From CAWAHD01 sp963781785 (lineage in GTDB: Bacteria; Planctomycetota; Planctomycetia; Isosphaerales; Isosphaeraceae): a stretch of DNA of 64,000 nucleotides. The translations under genes and the position numbers were made by a program. A model generated the notes under the pieces. It had not been told where the DNA came from and did not search any database. It saw nothing but the letters and a program-made list of their open reading frames with translations. Shown piece after piece: positions 1 through 10,353 of this stretch; positions within the stretch are counted from its first letter, which is position 1, and every line of letters starts with the position of its first letter. The DNA is taken from the NCBI GenBank assembly GCA_963781785.1, contig CAWAHD010000005.1, positions 1,612,001-1,676,000 of the forward strand, in the 5' to 3' direction.

Positions 1-2
1 CC

Positions 3-1014
3 GCGCACCGCGACGTGTCCGGAGGACAGCTTTGGCCCATGAGTGCCGTCGACGTGAATGGGGACGGGCGCGATGAGCTCGTGCTCGCGACCGACCAGAG
101 CCTCCAGATCGTGGCGGGCGACTTGAAGGAAATCTGGTCCGTTCCGGAAACGGTACACACCGCCGGATTCGTCACTTTACCCTCGGGCGGTCCAGCGCCG
201 ACACTGCTCGTTCACCCGGCGCTGGGCCGCGACGCGGCGACCGGGCATCCGCGGTGGGCGGGCAATGCCCACGGTTACCCGTTCAATATCTGGCGGGTCG
301 ATCTGGTCGACCCCGGGGAAGGGACGCGTCTGCCGCTCTTGTTTCCGTGGAGCTCCCGGCAAGTCTGCTACCAGGCGCTGCCTGCGACCGCCACGGGGAA
401 ATTTGCACCGCCGCACGGTAAACCGGTGCCACCTGGACTTGCTCGGAATGACCCGCGCTGGACCCGGGGTCTGCCTTCGCGCGACCCGCTGAGGGCGGTG
501 ACCGGCGCGACGACGATTCTGACCGTGGTCGGGCTCGCATTCGTCAACGTCGCGGTGCCGCTCCTCGTGCTTCGCCTGGCGGCGCGGCGGCGGCGCTTTA
601 CCATGCGCGTCTTGATGGCGCTTCCGGTGGCGGCCGCCGTTCCGCTCATGGCGCTGCTCACTGTCGAGCCGATCTTCGCGGCGCGCTCGGATCCGTGGAT
701 CGCCTCGGCAAAGCTCGAGTTTGCGGTGGGCACGCTCGTGAGTCTCCCGATACTGGCCTACGCGGCCGTCGCGTGTCTTGGCCTGGTCGCACGGCGGTGG
801 AAGGGACTCGGCGGCGCTGGCCGCGCTCACAATGGTCTTGTCTCTGATCATCGGGGGCGCCTGGATCTGGGTCGACAGGAAGTCGATGCCGGCGATCGAA
901 CGTTACGGGTGGCCAGGCTGGTACCTGGTCTTCATACCGGGTGCTTACGCGGCCGGTGCGCTTGTGCTCGTCGGGGGAATCTTCCGCGGGGTTTTGAGGG
1001 TCGTGAGAGCATGA
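3..1014 (+). CDS. VCBS/FG-GAP-repeat membrane protein, C-terminal part (5' end outside window)
   Basis: The reading frame is open from the window edge, so the gene starts upstream. What is visible is one Ca-binding FG-GAP-type loop (DVNGDGRDEL), a quinoprotein-like segment, and a C-terminal block of about four hydrophobic helices with an Arg-rich cytoplasmic stretch between the first two. The same block (ALPVAAAVPLM, KSMPxIERxGWxGWYL) closes the next gene, so the two are paralogues. A one-base frame change near 805-812 separates the third helix from the last; similarity to the paralogue resumes at once in the other frame. The stop overlaps the next start as ATGA, which implies translational coupling. 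The likely role is an envelope sensor or adhesion-type protein; function is not known. Confidence 0.75.
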
Positions 1015-4000
1015 GGTTTCTCGAGCAATCCATTGAGCAAATCCGCCGCCGGCGGAAATCGATCCAGAACGCCGCGATCGGGGCGATCGCGACGGTGCTC
1101 CTGGCGGCTGGCTCGGTGGCCGGCTGGCGCTTTTACGCCGAGTGGCGGGAGGGCCGGATCGAGCTGATCACCGAGGACGCTCCGGTGGTCGCGCAGGTCC
1201 TCGCCGAGTCGGACGACACCACGATCGGCGAGCCGTTTGACCTGGTCACGCGCGCTGTCATCACACTGCCGGCCGGCGAATACCGGCTGCGGGTCAACGG
1301 CATGGGCCGGCTGGGGCGAACCTATCGGTTCACCGTCAACCGCGGCGAGAAAGAAACGCACTCGATCTCGATCGATGAGGGCCGCCTGCTCGGAGGCGAG
1401 CGAGGCGCGAGTACGGGTATCAACGTCAGACCCAAGGAAGTGTCGCGACCGTTCGCGCGGGTCACTGTTGCGCTTGAGCTGACTCCTGGGAAGGCCGATT
1501 TGATCGAATGGTCAAAGGGGTCGCTCGTCCGATTTGACTGTAGCACGACCGGAAAGGTGGTCTGGGACGCGTGTCATCCTGGCAAACCAGTCGATCGCAG
1601 CCGCGATCCGGGCCATTGGCTGCGGGACTTTTCCCCGAATAGCCGGCGCGCTGAGCTAGTCAATCCCGCACCCGATCTCGACGGCGACGGCACCGGCGAC
1701 ATCCTCTGTGTTCTTCCGGGTGAGTCGGCGTTTCTCGCACTCTCGGGCAAGGATGGCTCAATGCTCTGGAACTACATTGCCGAGCTCGATGGTCCGGGCG
1801 GGCCCAAGCCCGATGGTCCCGTCTTTGACATTCGCGACAAGCCGGCGATGAGGTACAACTCGCTCTTGGGCGCCCCCGTCATGGCAGACGTCGATCGCGA
1901 CGGATCACTGGACCTGATTGCCACAATTTACTTCAGCGAGTCTGCCGAGGAAGTCCAGCGCCGAACGGCGGGAACGCAACAAACGAGCGCGCGTCGGACC
2001 CCGCCCTTGTACCGGCGCGTTGTCACGGCGGTCTCCGGCCGATCGGGCCGATTGCTCTGGAGTCACCCGATCGACAAGTCCTTCCGCGCACGTTCTCAGC
2101 CTGGCTGGAACCAGACCGCGGCGTTCGTGTATGGGAGACCGCCTTTTGTGGCCATCGCCGACGGCGCGCAATGGCTGGCACTCGATCCGGCGACCGGACG
2201 GCCGCTCGGCGGCCCCGTCGACCTGGGGTTCGTGCCCAGCCGCCAGGTTCAGCATGCCGACCTTGATGGCGACGGCGAACCCGAGATCCTCGCTCTGGGA
2301 CGGCAGGAGGGGCAACAGGCACTGGCCGCGATCGACGTCAAGACGGGTCGCAGGCTGTGGATCGAGACGGGCCGCCGCATGTACGAGGAGCCTCAGTTTC
2401 CTCCCCTTCCCGAGTGGCCCCTGGCGGCCCATCTCGATCGCAACGGCGGGCCGGAAATCGTTGTCCCCAACGTCGGCACGATGCCGCCCTTGAGCGGGTA
2501 CCGGGGGGTGCGGCTCCTGGACGGTCTCACCGGCAAGACGCGCTGGTCCCGGCCCATGCGGCCGGACACCAAGGCGAGCGATGGGCTGGAGCAGATCCTC
2601 ATTGCACCGGACCTCGACGGCGACGCCACCAGCGATATCGTCACTGTCTCAGTATTCGAAGGGAAGAACCCGGCCACGACCGCGCAGGCGCAGCCGGAAG
2701 AGCCCGAGCGGGTCTATGTCGACGCGTTCTCGGGAAGGGACGGTCGTCCGCTCTGGTGGTGGTCGGTGGATCTGCCGGTTGACCGGTTCACCCGGGTCTG
2801 GAAGCCACTATGGTGGGGACGCGGACCGGACGGCTGGCCGCTCCTGGTCATCCCGCTTGGCGGCAAGCACCCCACCGGCGTGGAGAGCAGCTTGCAGGCC
2901 CTCCACGTCGGCCCGCCCGTTGTTCATGTGCTCGAAGCCTCGACCGGAAGAGAAGTGCACACGGTCACGGGACTGACGAGGGCCGGTGTCGCCGACCTGG
3001 ACGGCGATGGCCTCGCCGACCTCTGGGGCGAGGTGGACGGCGAGCTTCGTGCCTTTCGCGGCGAGGCGCCGGAAGCCTGGCGGGCACTGGGACTGTTCCA
3101 TCCGCCAGACGAGAACTACGGATGGATTGAAGATCGCATATTCTCAGGCGTGGATCTTGACGGCGACAAGATCGGCGATGCCTTGATCGCCTTCGTACGC
3201 GCCCCAGGCGGAACGGCCAGCCAGACGACCGGTAGCCGCACGGCGATCGCCCGGTCGGGGCGCGACGGCCACGTGATCTGGAAGACGGTGCTCGACCCGC
3301 GCGAGCACTGGTTCGAGCCGAGCCGCGGCGAGTCTTACGGCCTGCGCGTTCCCGCTGCCCGCGGGCGACTTCAACGGCGACGGCACGCCGGAGGTCATCG
3401 TTCAGAAGCAAATCTACCCGATCCAGGTGAACCGGCGAGCCGCGACGCTGCCGCTCCAGGTTCTCGATGGCCGCACCGCGCGGCTCCTGTGGAGGGCGGG
3501 CCCGTTGCCGCTGGGCTTCGAGGCACAAGGCTTCGCACAGATCAACTGGATCGAGCCCCGTTCGGTCGAGCCGGGCAGTGCACCAGACCTCTTGGTCCAG
3601 CACGGCAACCCGTTCGTGAAGCCCGGACAGGCTGCGCCGCCCTTGCGCTCGCCCGGCACTCCGAGCCTGGCTCGGATTTCCGGGCGCGATGGGCGCGGTC
3701 CTCTGGGACGTGGCCCTGTCGAGCGACCCGGCTCCCCAGATTATCACACACGTTCCGCCACCCCGGTTCGATGACGTGGATGGCGACGGTGGGCTCGATA
3801 CGGTGGTCGTCATCCCGCCATCTCCCCGAGCGGGCCAGCCCGACTACGAGCTGATGGCGATCTCGCTCAAGGATGGCAAGCGACTCTGGTCGCGGTCGTT
3901 CCCGCACCAGCAGAATTTCACTTTGGACGCTTACGTTGGCAATCTCAACGGCGACAAGGATCGCGAGGTGATCGTCACGCAGGAAGTCTCGCTCGACGAT

Positions 4001-5266
4001 GACGTGGCGCTCGAAGTCAAGGCGTTCGACGGGCATGACGGCAAGGACCTCTGGACCTGGAACAGCGGCGCCGAGTGGCGGAGTAACCGGCCCTGGCCGC
4101 TGAGCGCAGTGCTCAACCTGGGCGGCGCTGGATCACGGCGAGTCTGCGTCAATTTCAAGGACAAGGGCGGAGTTCGCCGCGTCGTGGTGCTGGACGAGCA
4201 CGGCAAGGAGAGCGCCCGCCGCGATCTGCCGGGAGATTACAACAGTATCCTCAAGGCGATTGACCTGGATGGCGACCGGCGCGACGAGATCTTGGTCGTT
4301 TACGGCGACGGGCTCCACGCCTGGCGGCACGACTTGACGGATTTCTGGTCGTGGCCCGGGAAGTTCACCTCGCTCGACAAGCTGGTTCCGGCATCGCCTG
4401 GCCGGAGAGGCGAGGTGATCATCCACCCGGGGCTGGCTCTGGATGGAAAAACCGGCCAGGCGGTGTGGGCCGGCCAGCGGCCGCTGGTCTACTGGCCGCG
4501 GCAATTCCAGCCGAACCTGCTCGACCGGGGCGATTCCACGCTCCGGCCGCTGTGGATCGGCGACGGCCTGGGCGCGACGGTGTGCCGCGTGGGCCTGCCC
4601 GCATTTGGGCAGGGCACGATCGCACGGCCGCGAGGAGCCGTCGTCTTGCCCGGTGTTCCCCGGGACGACCCGCGGTGGACGCGGGCCTTCCCGTGGCTGG
4701 CCTGGCTCAAGGGCCCGGTCGGGCCGTGGGGATTCCTCGCGGCCTGCGGGCTGGCCTTCGTGAATGTCGTCCTGCCGCTTGTGATCGTTCGCCCGGCGGC
4801 CGGCCGGCGCCAGTTCAGCGTGCGGGCCCTGATGGCCCTGCCCGTCGCGGCGGCCGTGCCGCTCATGGTGTTCCTGATGCTCGAGCCGGTGCTGCCGGTG
4901 GGCCCGAGCGCGTGGCTCTCGTCGGAGAAGCGCCTCTTCGTGTCCGGCACGGTGGCCGGTGTGCCGATGGTCCTGGCCGCGGTGCTTGCCGCCTGGTGCC
5001 TGGCGCACGGCCGCTTGCGGCCGCTGGCCGCACTGGCCGGGCTCACGATCGTGGCGTCGGTTGTGATTGCCGGGGTCTGGCTCTGGCTGGACATGAAGTC
5101 GATGCCGTCGATCGAGCGTTTTGGCTGGCGAGGCTGGTACCTGGTCGCCCTGCCGGGGGTTTACGCCGGGAGCGTGCTGCTCCTCTTCGGCTGGGCGATC
5201 CTCGTGATGTTCCGCCTGGTGAAGCGGCACAGAGCCGTGAGGTCGGGAGTAGAAATACATGAATAA
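1011..5266 (+). CDS. Large membrane-anchored VCBS/FG-GAP-repeat protein (two frame changes)
   Basis: This protein has about 1,418 codons when the frame is followed through breaks near 3350 and 3690. It has an N-terminal cytoplasmic stretch rich in Arg and one transmembrane helix (residues about 22-40), then a PEGA-like segment (LPAGEYRLRVNGMG). At least ten FG-GAP/VCBS calcium loops follow, of the type DLDGDGTGDI, DVDRDGSLDL, DLDGDGEPEI, DFNGDGTPEV and DLDGDRRDEI, alternating with PQQ-like blades. Four C-terminal helices close the protein. The fold is expected to be a beta-propeller exposed outside the cytoplasmic membrane. The start ATG overlaps the upstream stop. Substrate and partner are unknown. 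In planctomycetes such proteins often sit near kinases, but none is visible directly here. Confidence 0.8.
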
Positions 5267-5280
5267 CGTCTGTCATAGAA

Positions 5281-5610
5281 AGCGCCCAGTGTCGCCCAGA
5301 GTCGCCCAGAGTCGCCCAGTGTCGCCCAGTGTCGCCCAGTGTCGCCCAGTGTCGCCCAGCGTCGCCCAGCGTCGCCCAGTGTCGCCCAGTGTCGCCCAGT
5401 GTCGCCCAGTGTCGCCCAGTGTCGCCCAGTGTCGCCCAGTGTCGCCCAGTGTCGCCCAGTGTCGCCCAGTGTCGCCCAGTGTCGCCCAGTGTCGCCCAGT
5501 GTCGCCCAGTGTCGCCCAGTGTCGCCCAGTGTCGCCCAGTGTCGCCCAGTGTCGCCCAGTGTCGCCCAGTGTCGCCCAGTGTCGCCCAGTGTCGCCCAGT
5601 GTCGCCCAGT
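5281..5610. repeat. 10-bp minisatellite, 33 units of GTCGCCCAGT
   Basis: Thirty-three head-to-tail 10-bp units run without interruption. The first is degenerate (AGCGCCCAGT), two early units end in A, two end in C, and the rest are identical. Because 10 is not a multiple of 3, every frame cycles through the repeat and stays open, which creates spurious open frames on both strands. The array ends exactly in phase with the palindrome at 5611, whose first six bases (GTCGCC) equal the first six bases of the unit. It fills the gap between two paralogous VCBS genes. Confidence 0.97.
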
Positions 5611-5891
5611 GTCGCCTTTCGCGGAGCGAAAGGCGACAATGGATCTGCGCAGTTGCAACTTTCGCGGAGCGAAAGGCGACTTTGTCAGGCTGGAAAGCCA
5701 CGCGCGACCCGCGATCACTTAGTCGCCTTTCGCTCCGCGAAAGTTGTGCATTCGTTCCGAGCAGGACAACACCGGATGCTCGGACAATCCTTCCAGAGGA
5801 GAGCCCAATCGGTCTTCGATGAACGCTGATGTCAGAATAAACTCATGCGTTGTTGATCGGGAGCGCCTACTTTCGCGGAGCGAAAGGCGAC
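5611..5891. repeat. Cluster of four REP-like palindromes (CTTTCGCGGAGCGAAAG)
   Basis: The core is a perfect inverted repeat with a GGA loop, usually followed by GCGAC. Copies lie at 5611-5637 (perfect 12-bp arms), 5659-5680, 5720-5741 (opposite orientation) and 5870-5891. Two related copies with a four-base loop lie at 56582-56604 and 58437-58459. They look like REP/BIME-type repeats that could form hairpins in RNA or DNA. The rest of this 670-bp intergenic stretch holds no gene that I can support. Confidence 0.85.
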
Positions 5892-5936
5892 ATTGATTTC
5901 GCCCAGCACCATAGCCTCACGAGATGGTGGACCGAA

Positions 5937-8435
5937 ATGAAGCGGAAGGCGAAGCTGAAGATCGCGATGGCTGCAGCCATGTCGCTGCTCGTGGCCGGGT
6001 TTCTCCTGGCCTGGGCCCACGACATGAAGCGACAGATGGGCGGTGGAGAGCCCATCACCTCGCTCGCCGAACAGCGGCTGCTCGGTACCGGGAGGAATCC
6101 ATTCACCGTCACGACTGAGGCCGTGACGTTGAGCGGGGGAAAAGCGGATTTCATCGAGTGGAACGGTCAAACCCTGATTCGTCGCGACGGTGTTTCGGGC
6201 AAGCCGATCTGGGACGCCTCGCGACCCGAGAAACCTTGGGAGCCGAACCGCGACCCGGTTGCCTGGCTGCGCCGTCTCTCCTACTTCGGCGACGACAGGC
6301 GACCCGGCAGGCTGATCCAGCCGGCACCAGACTTGAACGGCGACGGCACCGGCGACCTCGTTTGGGTGATCGAAGGCGCCGCGTCGATCCTGGCGATTTC
6401 GGGCAAGGACGGATCCCTGCTCTGGACGTATTCGGCGAACCTCGTCGGCCCGGGCGGCCCGGATCCCGCCGGCCCCGTGCAGCCGGAGCTGGGTGACCCG
6501 ATCCCGGCCCTGGCGCGTCCGTTTGCGGATCCGGTCGCATCCGACGTCGATGGGGACGGGATCGCCGACGTGATCGCGGCCTTCGCCATGCTCGACGCCC
6601 GCACCCTTCTGAGCCTCTCCCGCGAACCGACCGGCAGCCGTGCCGTCAGCTTTGGCACGGACGCGGAAACCGAACCGGTGGTCGTGGCCGTGTCGGGCCG
6701 CACAGGCAAATGGTTGTGGAACCACGCGCTCCCGCGGGAGCCAAGGAGCCGGCTTGGTCCCTGGAGCTTGGGGCTCTCGCTCGTCAAAGGGGTGAGCGGC
6801 TCGATCGTTGCCGTGGTCGATGGGAGAATCTGGATCGGCCTCGATCCGGCGACCGGCCGGCCGCGCCGCGGGCCGATCCGCCTCAACGTCATGCTGCTGC
6901 GACCGATCCAGTATGCCGACCTGGACGGCGACGGCGAGCCGGAGGTGCTCGCCGTCGGACATGGCATCTCGGGCCCCGAAATTGTGGCCGTCTCGACCGT
7001 GTATGGCGGGCAGCTCTGGAGTGCGCCGGTTGCCTGGGCACCTCACCTCCAGGACCCGAGTCTGCCGCTCAAGTGGCCCCTGGTCTCCGACTTCGATGGC
7101 GATGGTAAGCCCGAGATCGTCATCGCTGACATCGGTCTGCTTCGGCCCGGTGCCTACTACCGCGGCGTTCGGGTGCTTGACAGTGCCACCGGCCGGACCC
7201 GCTGGGTCCGCAAACTCTCGCCTGTGATTCAACGATGGGACGGCCTGTTCCATCTCATCGAGAGCCCGGACTTCGACGGCGACGGCATGAACGATTTCGT
7301 GGCGGTCTCGCTCTTCGGGCGCCGGGAGCCCAGGGTCCCCCATCCCAACGACCAGAATTGGATCTACGTCGACGCCATCTCGGCCCGTGACGGCCGCTCG
7401 TTCTGGTCGTGGCGGACCGAGATGACGTTGTTGAACGGCGTATCTCCCCCACTCTGGTGGGGAAGAGGACGCGACGGCTGGCCATTCCTGGCGCTGATCT
7501 TCGGAGGAGTGAGCACATCCGCTTTCGAACACGACTCGGGGCGGATTCGATCGCCGGTCGTTTGCCTGCTGGAGGCGTCGACCGGCCGCACGGCCCATCT
7601 CATGCAAGACCTGTTGTGGCCCAGGGCGGCCGACCTTGACGGCGACAAGATCGAAGACCTCTGGGGCGCCGTGAACGGCGAGCTGCGGGCGTTCCGGGGC
7701 GAGCGGCCCGATGCTCGCGGCGCCACGGTGCAGGCCTCCTTGAACTCGAGGGATCCACGGTGGCTGCGGTCCTTGCCCTGGCGCAGCGGGGACATCACGA
7801 TTCATCCTTCAGCCTTCATCCTTCATCCTTTCCCTTTGCCCTGGTCGGGCGCCGGGCAGTCCGTTTTCTTGGCCTATTCCGGAATGGTCGGGCTCACCCT
7901 GGTCGTGATCGTGATCCCGCTGGCCATCCTCAAGCTGGCGAAGCGCCGGCGGTTCCGCAGCGTGCGAACACTGGCGGTCCTGCCGCTGGCGGTTGCACTC
8001 CCACTCACTGCGTATGTCTGGACGATCCAATCGTCGCGACCGCAGCGTGTTGTCCCCACAGCCTCGTCCGGTCTTTTGGGATTCATCGTGGGGTCAACCG
8101 GCGGCTTGCCCATTTTGGCCTATCTCCTCGTCACGGCGTCGATGCCTTTCCAGCGCCGCTTGCGCTGGCTTGCAGGCTGGTTTGTCTTGACCGCGGTCAT
8201 TGGTCTGGTGATCGGGCTGATCTGGATCCGGACCGATATGCAGGCGATGTCGTCGTTCGAGCATTATTCCTGGTCGGGCTGGTATGAGCCCGTGGTGCCG
8301 GCGGCTTATTACCTGGGGGCAATCATTGTGATTCTCTGGGCCGTCAGGGGTTTGTATCGGTCCGTCAAGCGAATCCTACTCTGGCGGGCTGCGGTGACTC
8401 CTGTAGGCCCCATGACTCCATCTCGGGAAGTTTGA
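5937..8435 (+). CDS. Membrane-anchored VCBS/FG-GAP-repeat protein, third paralogue
   Basis: I chose the ATG at 5937 because it directly precedes a signal-anchor (MKRKAKLKIAMAAAMSLLVA); an upstream in-frame extension would run through a palindromic repeat. The protein is about 832 residues with six clear calcium loops (DLNGDGTGDL, DVDGDGIADV, DLDGDGEPEV, DFDGDGKPEI, DFDGDGMNDF, DLDGDKIEDL), then four C-terminal helices like those of its two upstream paralogues (KLAKRRRF, DMQAMSSFEHYSWSGWYEP). It lacks the PEGA-like segment of the second paralogue. Between the propeller and the first C-terminal helix it carries an extra stretch encoded by TTCATCC heptamers that both paralogues lack. Function unknown. 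Confidence 0.82.
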   Translation: MKRKAKLKIAMAAAMSLLVAGFLLAWAHDMKRQMGGGEPITSLAEQRLLGTGRNPFTVTTEAVTLSGGKADFIEWNGQTLIRRDGVSGKPIWDASRPEKPWEPNRDPVAWLRRLSYFGDDRRPGRLIQPAPDLNGDGTGDLVWVIEGAASILAISGKDGSLLWTYSANLVGPGGPDPAGPVQPELGDPIPALARPFADPVASDVDGDGIADVIAAFAMLDARTLLSLSREPTGSRAVSFGTDAETEPVVVAVSGRTGKWLWNHALPREPRSRLGPWSLGLSLVKGVSGSIVAVVDGRIWIGLDPATGRPRRGPIRLNVMLLRPIQYADLDGDGEPEVLAVGHGISGPEIVAVSTVYGGQLWSAPVAWAPHLQDPSLPLKWPLVSDFDGDGKPEIVIADIGLLRPGAYYRGVRVLDSATGRTRWVRKLSPVIQRWDGLFHLIESPDFDGDGMNDFVAVSLFGRREPRVPHPNDQNWIYVDAISARDGRSFWSWRTEMTLLNGVSPPLWWGRGRDGWPFLALIFGGVSTSAFEHDSGRIRSPVVCLLEASTGRTAHLMQDLLWPRAADLDGDKIEDLWGAVNGELRAFRGERPDARGATVQASLNSRDPRWLRSLPWRSGDITIHPSAFILHPFPLPWSGAGQSVFLAYSGMVGLTLVVIVIPLAILKLAKRRRFRSVRTLAVLPLAVALPLTAYVWTIQSSRPQRVVPTASSGLLGFIVGSTGGLPILAYLLVTASMPFQRRLRWLAGWFVLTAVIGLVIGLIWIRTDMQAMSSFEHYSWSGWYEPVVPAAYYLGAIIVILWAVRGLYRSVKRILLWRAAVTPVGPMTPSREV
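7801..7828. repeat. TTCATCC heptamer repeat inside a coding region
   Basis: Four heptamers (one variant TTCAGCC) are read in frame as FIHPSAFILHP-like sequence just before the first C-terminal transmembrane helix of the third VCBS protein. The same heptamer occurs as intergenic runs at 30077-30104, 34382-34388 and 40819-40916. Confidence 0.85.
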
Positions 8436-8506
8436 ACGTGAGCACGTCCCATTCTCTACGAAGACACGGAAGTCAAAGCCCTTTCTCGCACGGAGGAGAC
8501 CGTCCC

Positions 8507-10348
8507 ATGAGCCTTCCATGGTGCATGCTTGCGCTGGCGCTGCTCGGTGCGGATGAACCAAGATCCAGCCAGCCCGAACATCCGAGCACGCCCCCGGTTA
8601 TCACGTTCAAGGTCGACTGCCGCGCGTTGACCCAGGCTGTAATCGACGGCGTCAAGTCGCCGTGTGGGAACGGCTCGTTTGCGGATCAAGTGTCATCTCC
8701 TCCAACTGCGTCAAAGCGGGCAGCATCAGCCTCCACGCCGGTCAAAGCAAGCGAGCCCCAAGAACTCTGGCCGATGACGCTTCCGGACGCCATCCGCATC
8801 GGGCTCGACAATAGCGAGATCGTCCGCGTCATCAGCTTCCCACAAAGCCTGCGTCAATGCGGTTTCGATGGGCCAGCTTCCAGAGAACCGTCCTCTGACA
8901 CGCTGGACCCCCGAGCAAACAGTTCGTCCATCGTCATCGCCCGGCTCAATGCCGATGCCGCCAAGTGGCGATTCAAATCCGAGGTGATGGCGCACGTCCG
9001 GACTGTCGAGCAGTTGTACTGGCGGCTCGTTGCGGCCCACTCCACACTCTGGGCTGCGGACCGGGCGTTTGAAATGACCCGGGAGCTCGTGACCGAGGAA
9101 GAGGTTATCGCATGCTTGAGCCCTTCTGATCAGACCGGCGATCTCGTCCAGGCCAAAGCGGGGCTGGAGCGGTTCAACCTCGACCTGGTGACCAGGACCT
9201 CCGACGTGATCGTGGCCGAACGACAACTCCGCAATGCGCTTGGCCTGCCTCCGGCCGACAATCGGCGGATCATCCCCGTGACTCCTCCGACCGCGCAGCA
9301 TGTCGAATTCGATTGGGCCACCTGTGTTCAAGAGATGATGCACGAGCAGCCGGACATCATTCAGCAGCGACTCCTCACCCGCCTCGCAGAGCTGCGATTG
9401 CTGGTCGCTCGCCACCCGGCATTACAGCAGGTGGATCTGAACGCGCTTTACCAGTTCAACGCCTTTTCAGACCCGATGGATGGTCCTGAAGACACCCTGA
9501 TGAAGACGCTTCACAAGGCACTGGGGCTCGCGGAAGCCAACCCGTTCGCGGGGAGACAGCCGAGTGCGCCGGCGATGGAGACCGACTCGGAAGACCTCGC
9601 GATTCTGACCTCGTGGCACCCTGTATCGACGGGCCGAAATCCGCTGGCGAATACGCGACAAGCCCAGTACGGTCTGCTCCGCTCCCGCGCGTTTCTCCGG
9701 CAGGTGGTTCATCAAACGACACATTCGCTCGCGCGATCGTTCCTTGAGGTCGACGCGAACTTTAAGCAGTACGCCAGAGCCCATCGCGTGCGGGATGCCA
9801 GCGAAAAACAGCTCGCGGCGCAGTGTGCCCTCTGGGAATCCGGCAAGATCACGGTCGACCGCTATCTGGGCGCGATCGCCCAGTTCAGCACCGCCGTGGC
9901 CAACGAACACCAGTACCTTGCGACCTACAATGCCTCTCTCGCGTTCGTAAGCGAGGTCAAGGGAACCCTGCTGACCGATCGCAACATCATCGTGGCCAGG
10001 CGGGCGCCCCGTGAATCGAAAGCGCATCTGGCCGCGGTCACGAAGGATGAAGGCGTGGCAAAAGCCCAGGCGACCGTCGGAAACCAGGTCAGCCCGGCCG
10101 TGCCGGCGCCGCCGGCGGTTCCGTCCGTGTCGCCCGCCCGTCCCGGCCCCGAGATCTCTGCCGTGATCAACGCCGGTGTAGGGGCTCCGAGGCAAACGGC
10201 TGCCCCGGTCGAGCCCCGGTCGAACTCCGCGCAGCCGAAGCCGTTGACGTGGACGCTCTCGATCACATTCGGCGGCGACAAGACAATCGAGCTCCACGGA
10301 ACGCTCAAGTCCGACGGCCAGGTCCATCCGGAGAAAACCACCGAATGA
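8507..10348 (+). CDS. TolC-family outer-membrane efflux-type protein
   Basis: The ATG at 8507 follows a strong Shine-Dalgarno (GGAGGAGA, 8-9 bases upstream) and opens a short hydrophobic leader (MSLPWCMLALALLGA). The 613-residue protein has the alpha-helical TolC pattern in two halves: LTLPDAIRIGLDNSE-type opening helix, long coiled-coil helices around residues 140-280 and 400-480, and the motif ALGLPPADNRRIIPVTPP that is typical of planctomycete TolC relatives. The tail is Pro/Ala-rich and low complexity, ending in a beta-like segment (SITFGGDKTIELHG). No inner-membrane pump or adaptor is adjacent. It begins 71 bases after the VCBS gene and could be co-transcribed with it. Confidence 0.8.
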   Translation: MSLPWCMLALALLGADEPRSSQPEHPSTPPVITFKVDCRALTQAVIDGVKSPCGNGSFADQVSSPPTASKRAASASTPVKASEPQELWPMTLPDAIRIGLDNSEIVRVISFPQSLRQCGFDGPASREPSSDTLDPRANSSSIVIARLNADAAKWRFKSEVMAHVRTVEQLYWRLVAAHSTLWAADRAFEMTRELVTEEEVIACLSPSDQTGDLVQAKAGLERFNLDLVTRTSDVIVAERQLRNALGLPPADNRRIIPVTPPTAQHVEFDWATCVQEMMHEQPDIIQQRLLTRLAELRLLVARHPALQQVDLNALYQFNAFSDPMDGPEDTLMKTLHKALGLAEANPFAGRQPSAPAMETDSEDLAILTSWHPVSTGRNPLANTRQAQYGLLRSRAFLRQVVHQTTHSLARSFLEVDANFKQYARAHRVRDASEKQLAAQCALWESGKITVDRYLGAIAQFSTAVANEHQYLATYNASLAFVSEVKGTLLTDRNIIVARRAPRESKAHLAAVTKDEGVAKAQATVGNQVSPAVPAPPAVPSVSPARPGPEISAVINAGVGAPRQTAAPVEPRSNSAQPKPLTWTLSITFGGDKTIELHGTLKSDGQVHPEKTTE

Positions 10349-10353
10349 TCGGC

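Noticed and set aside
5281..5610. Possible CRISPR array
   Set aside because: Units abut with no spacers and are only 10 bp; no cas gene is present.
5043..5829. Open frames on both strands encoding repeats such as GRHWATLGDT or VAQCRPVSPS
   Set aside because: They arise because the 10-bp unit has no stop in any frame; there is no start signal and the frames end at the palindromes.
5832..7805. 657-codon minus-strand open frame
   Set aside because: It is antisense to the third VCBS gene and has no domain pattern.
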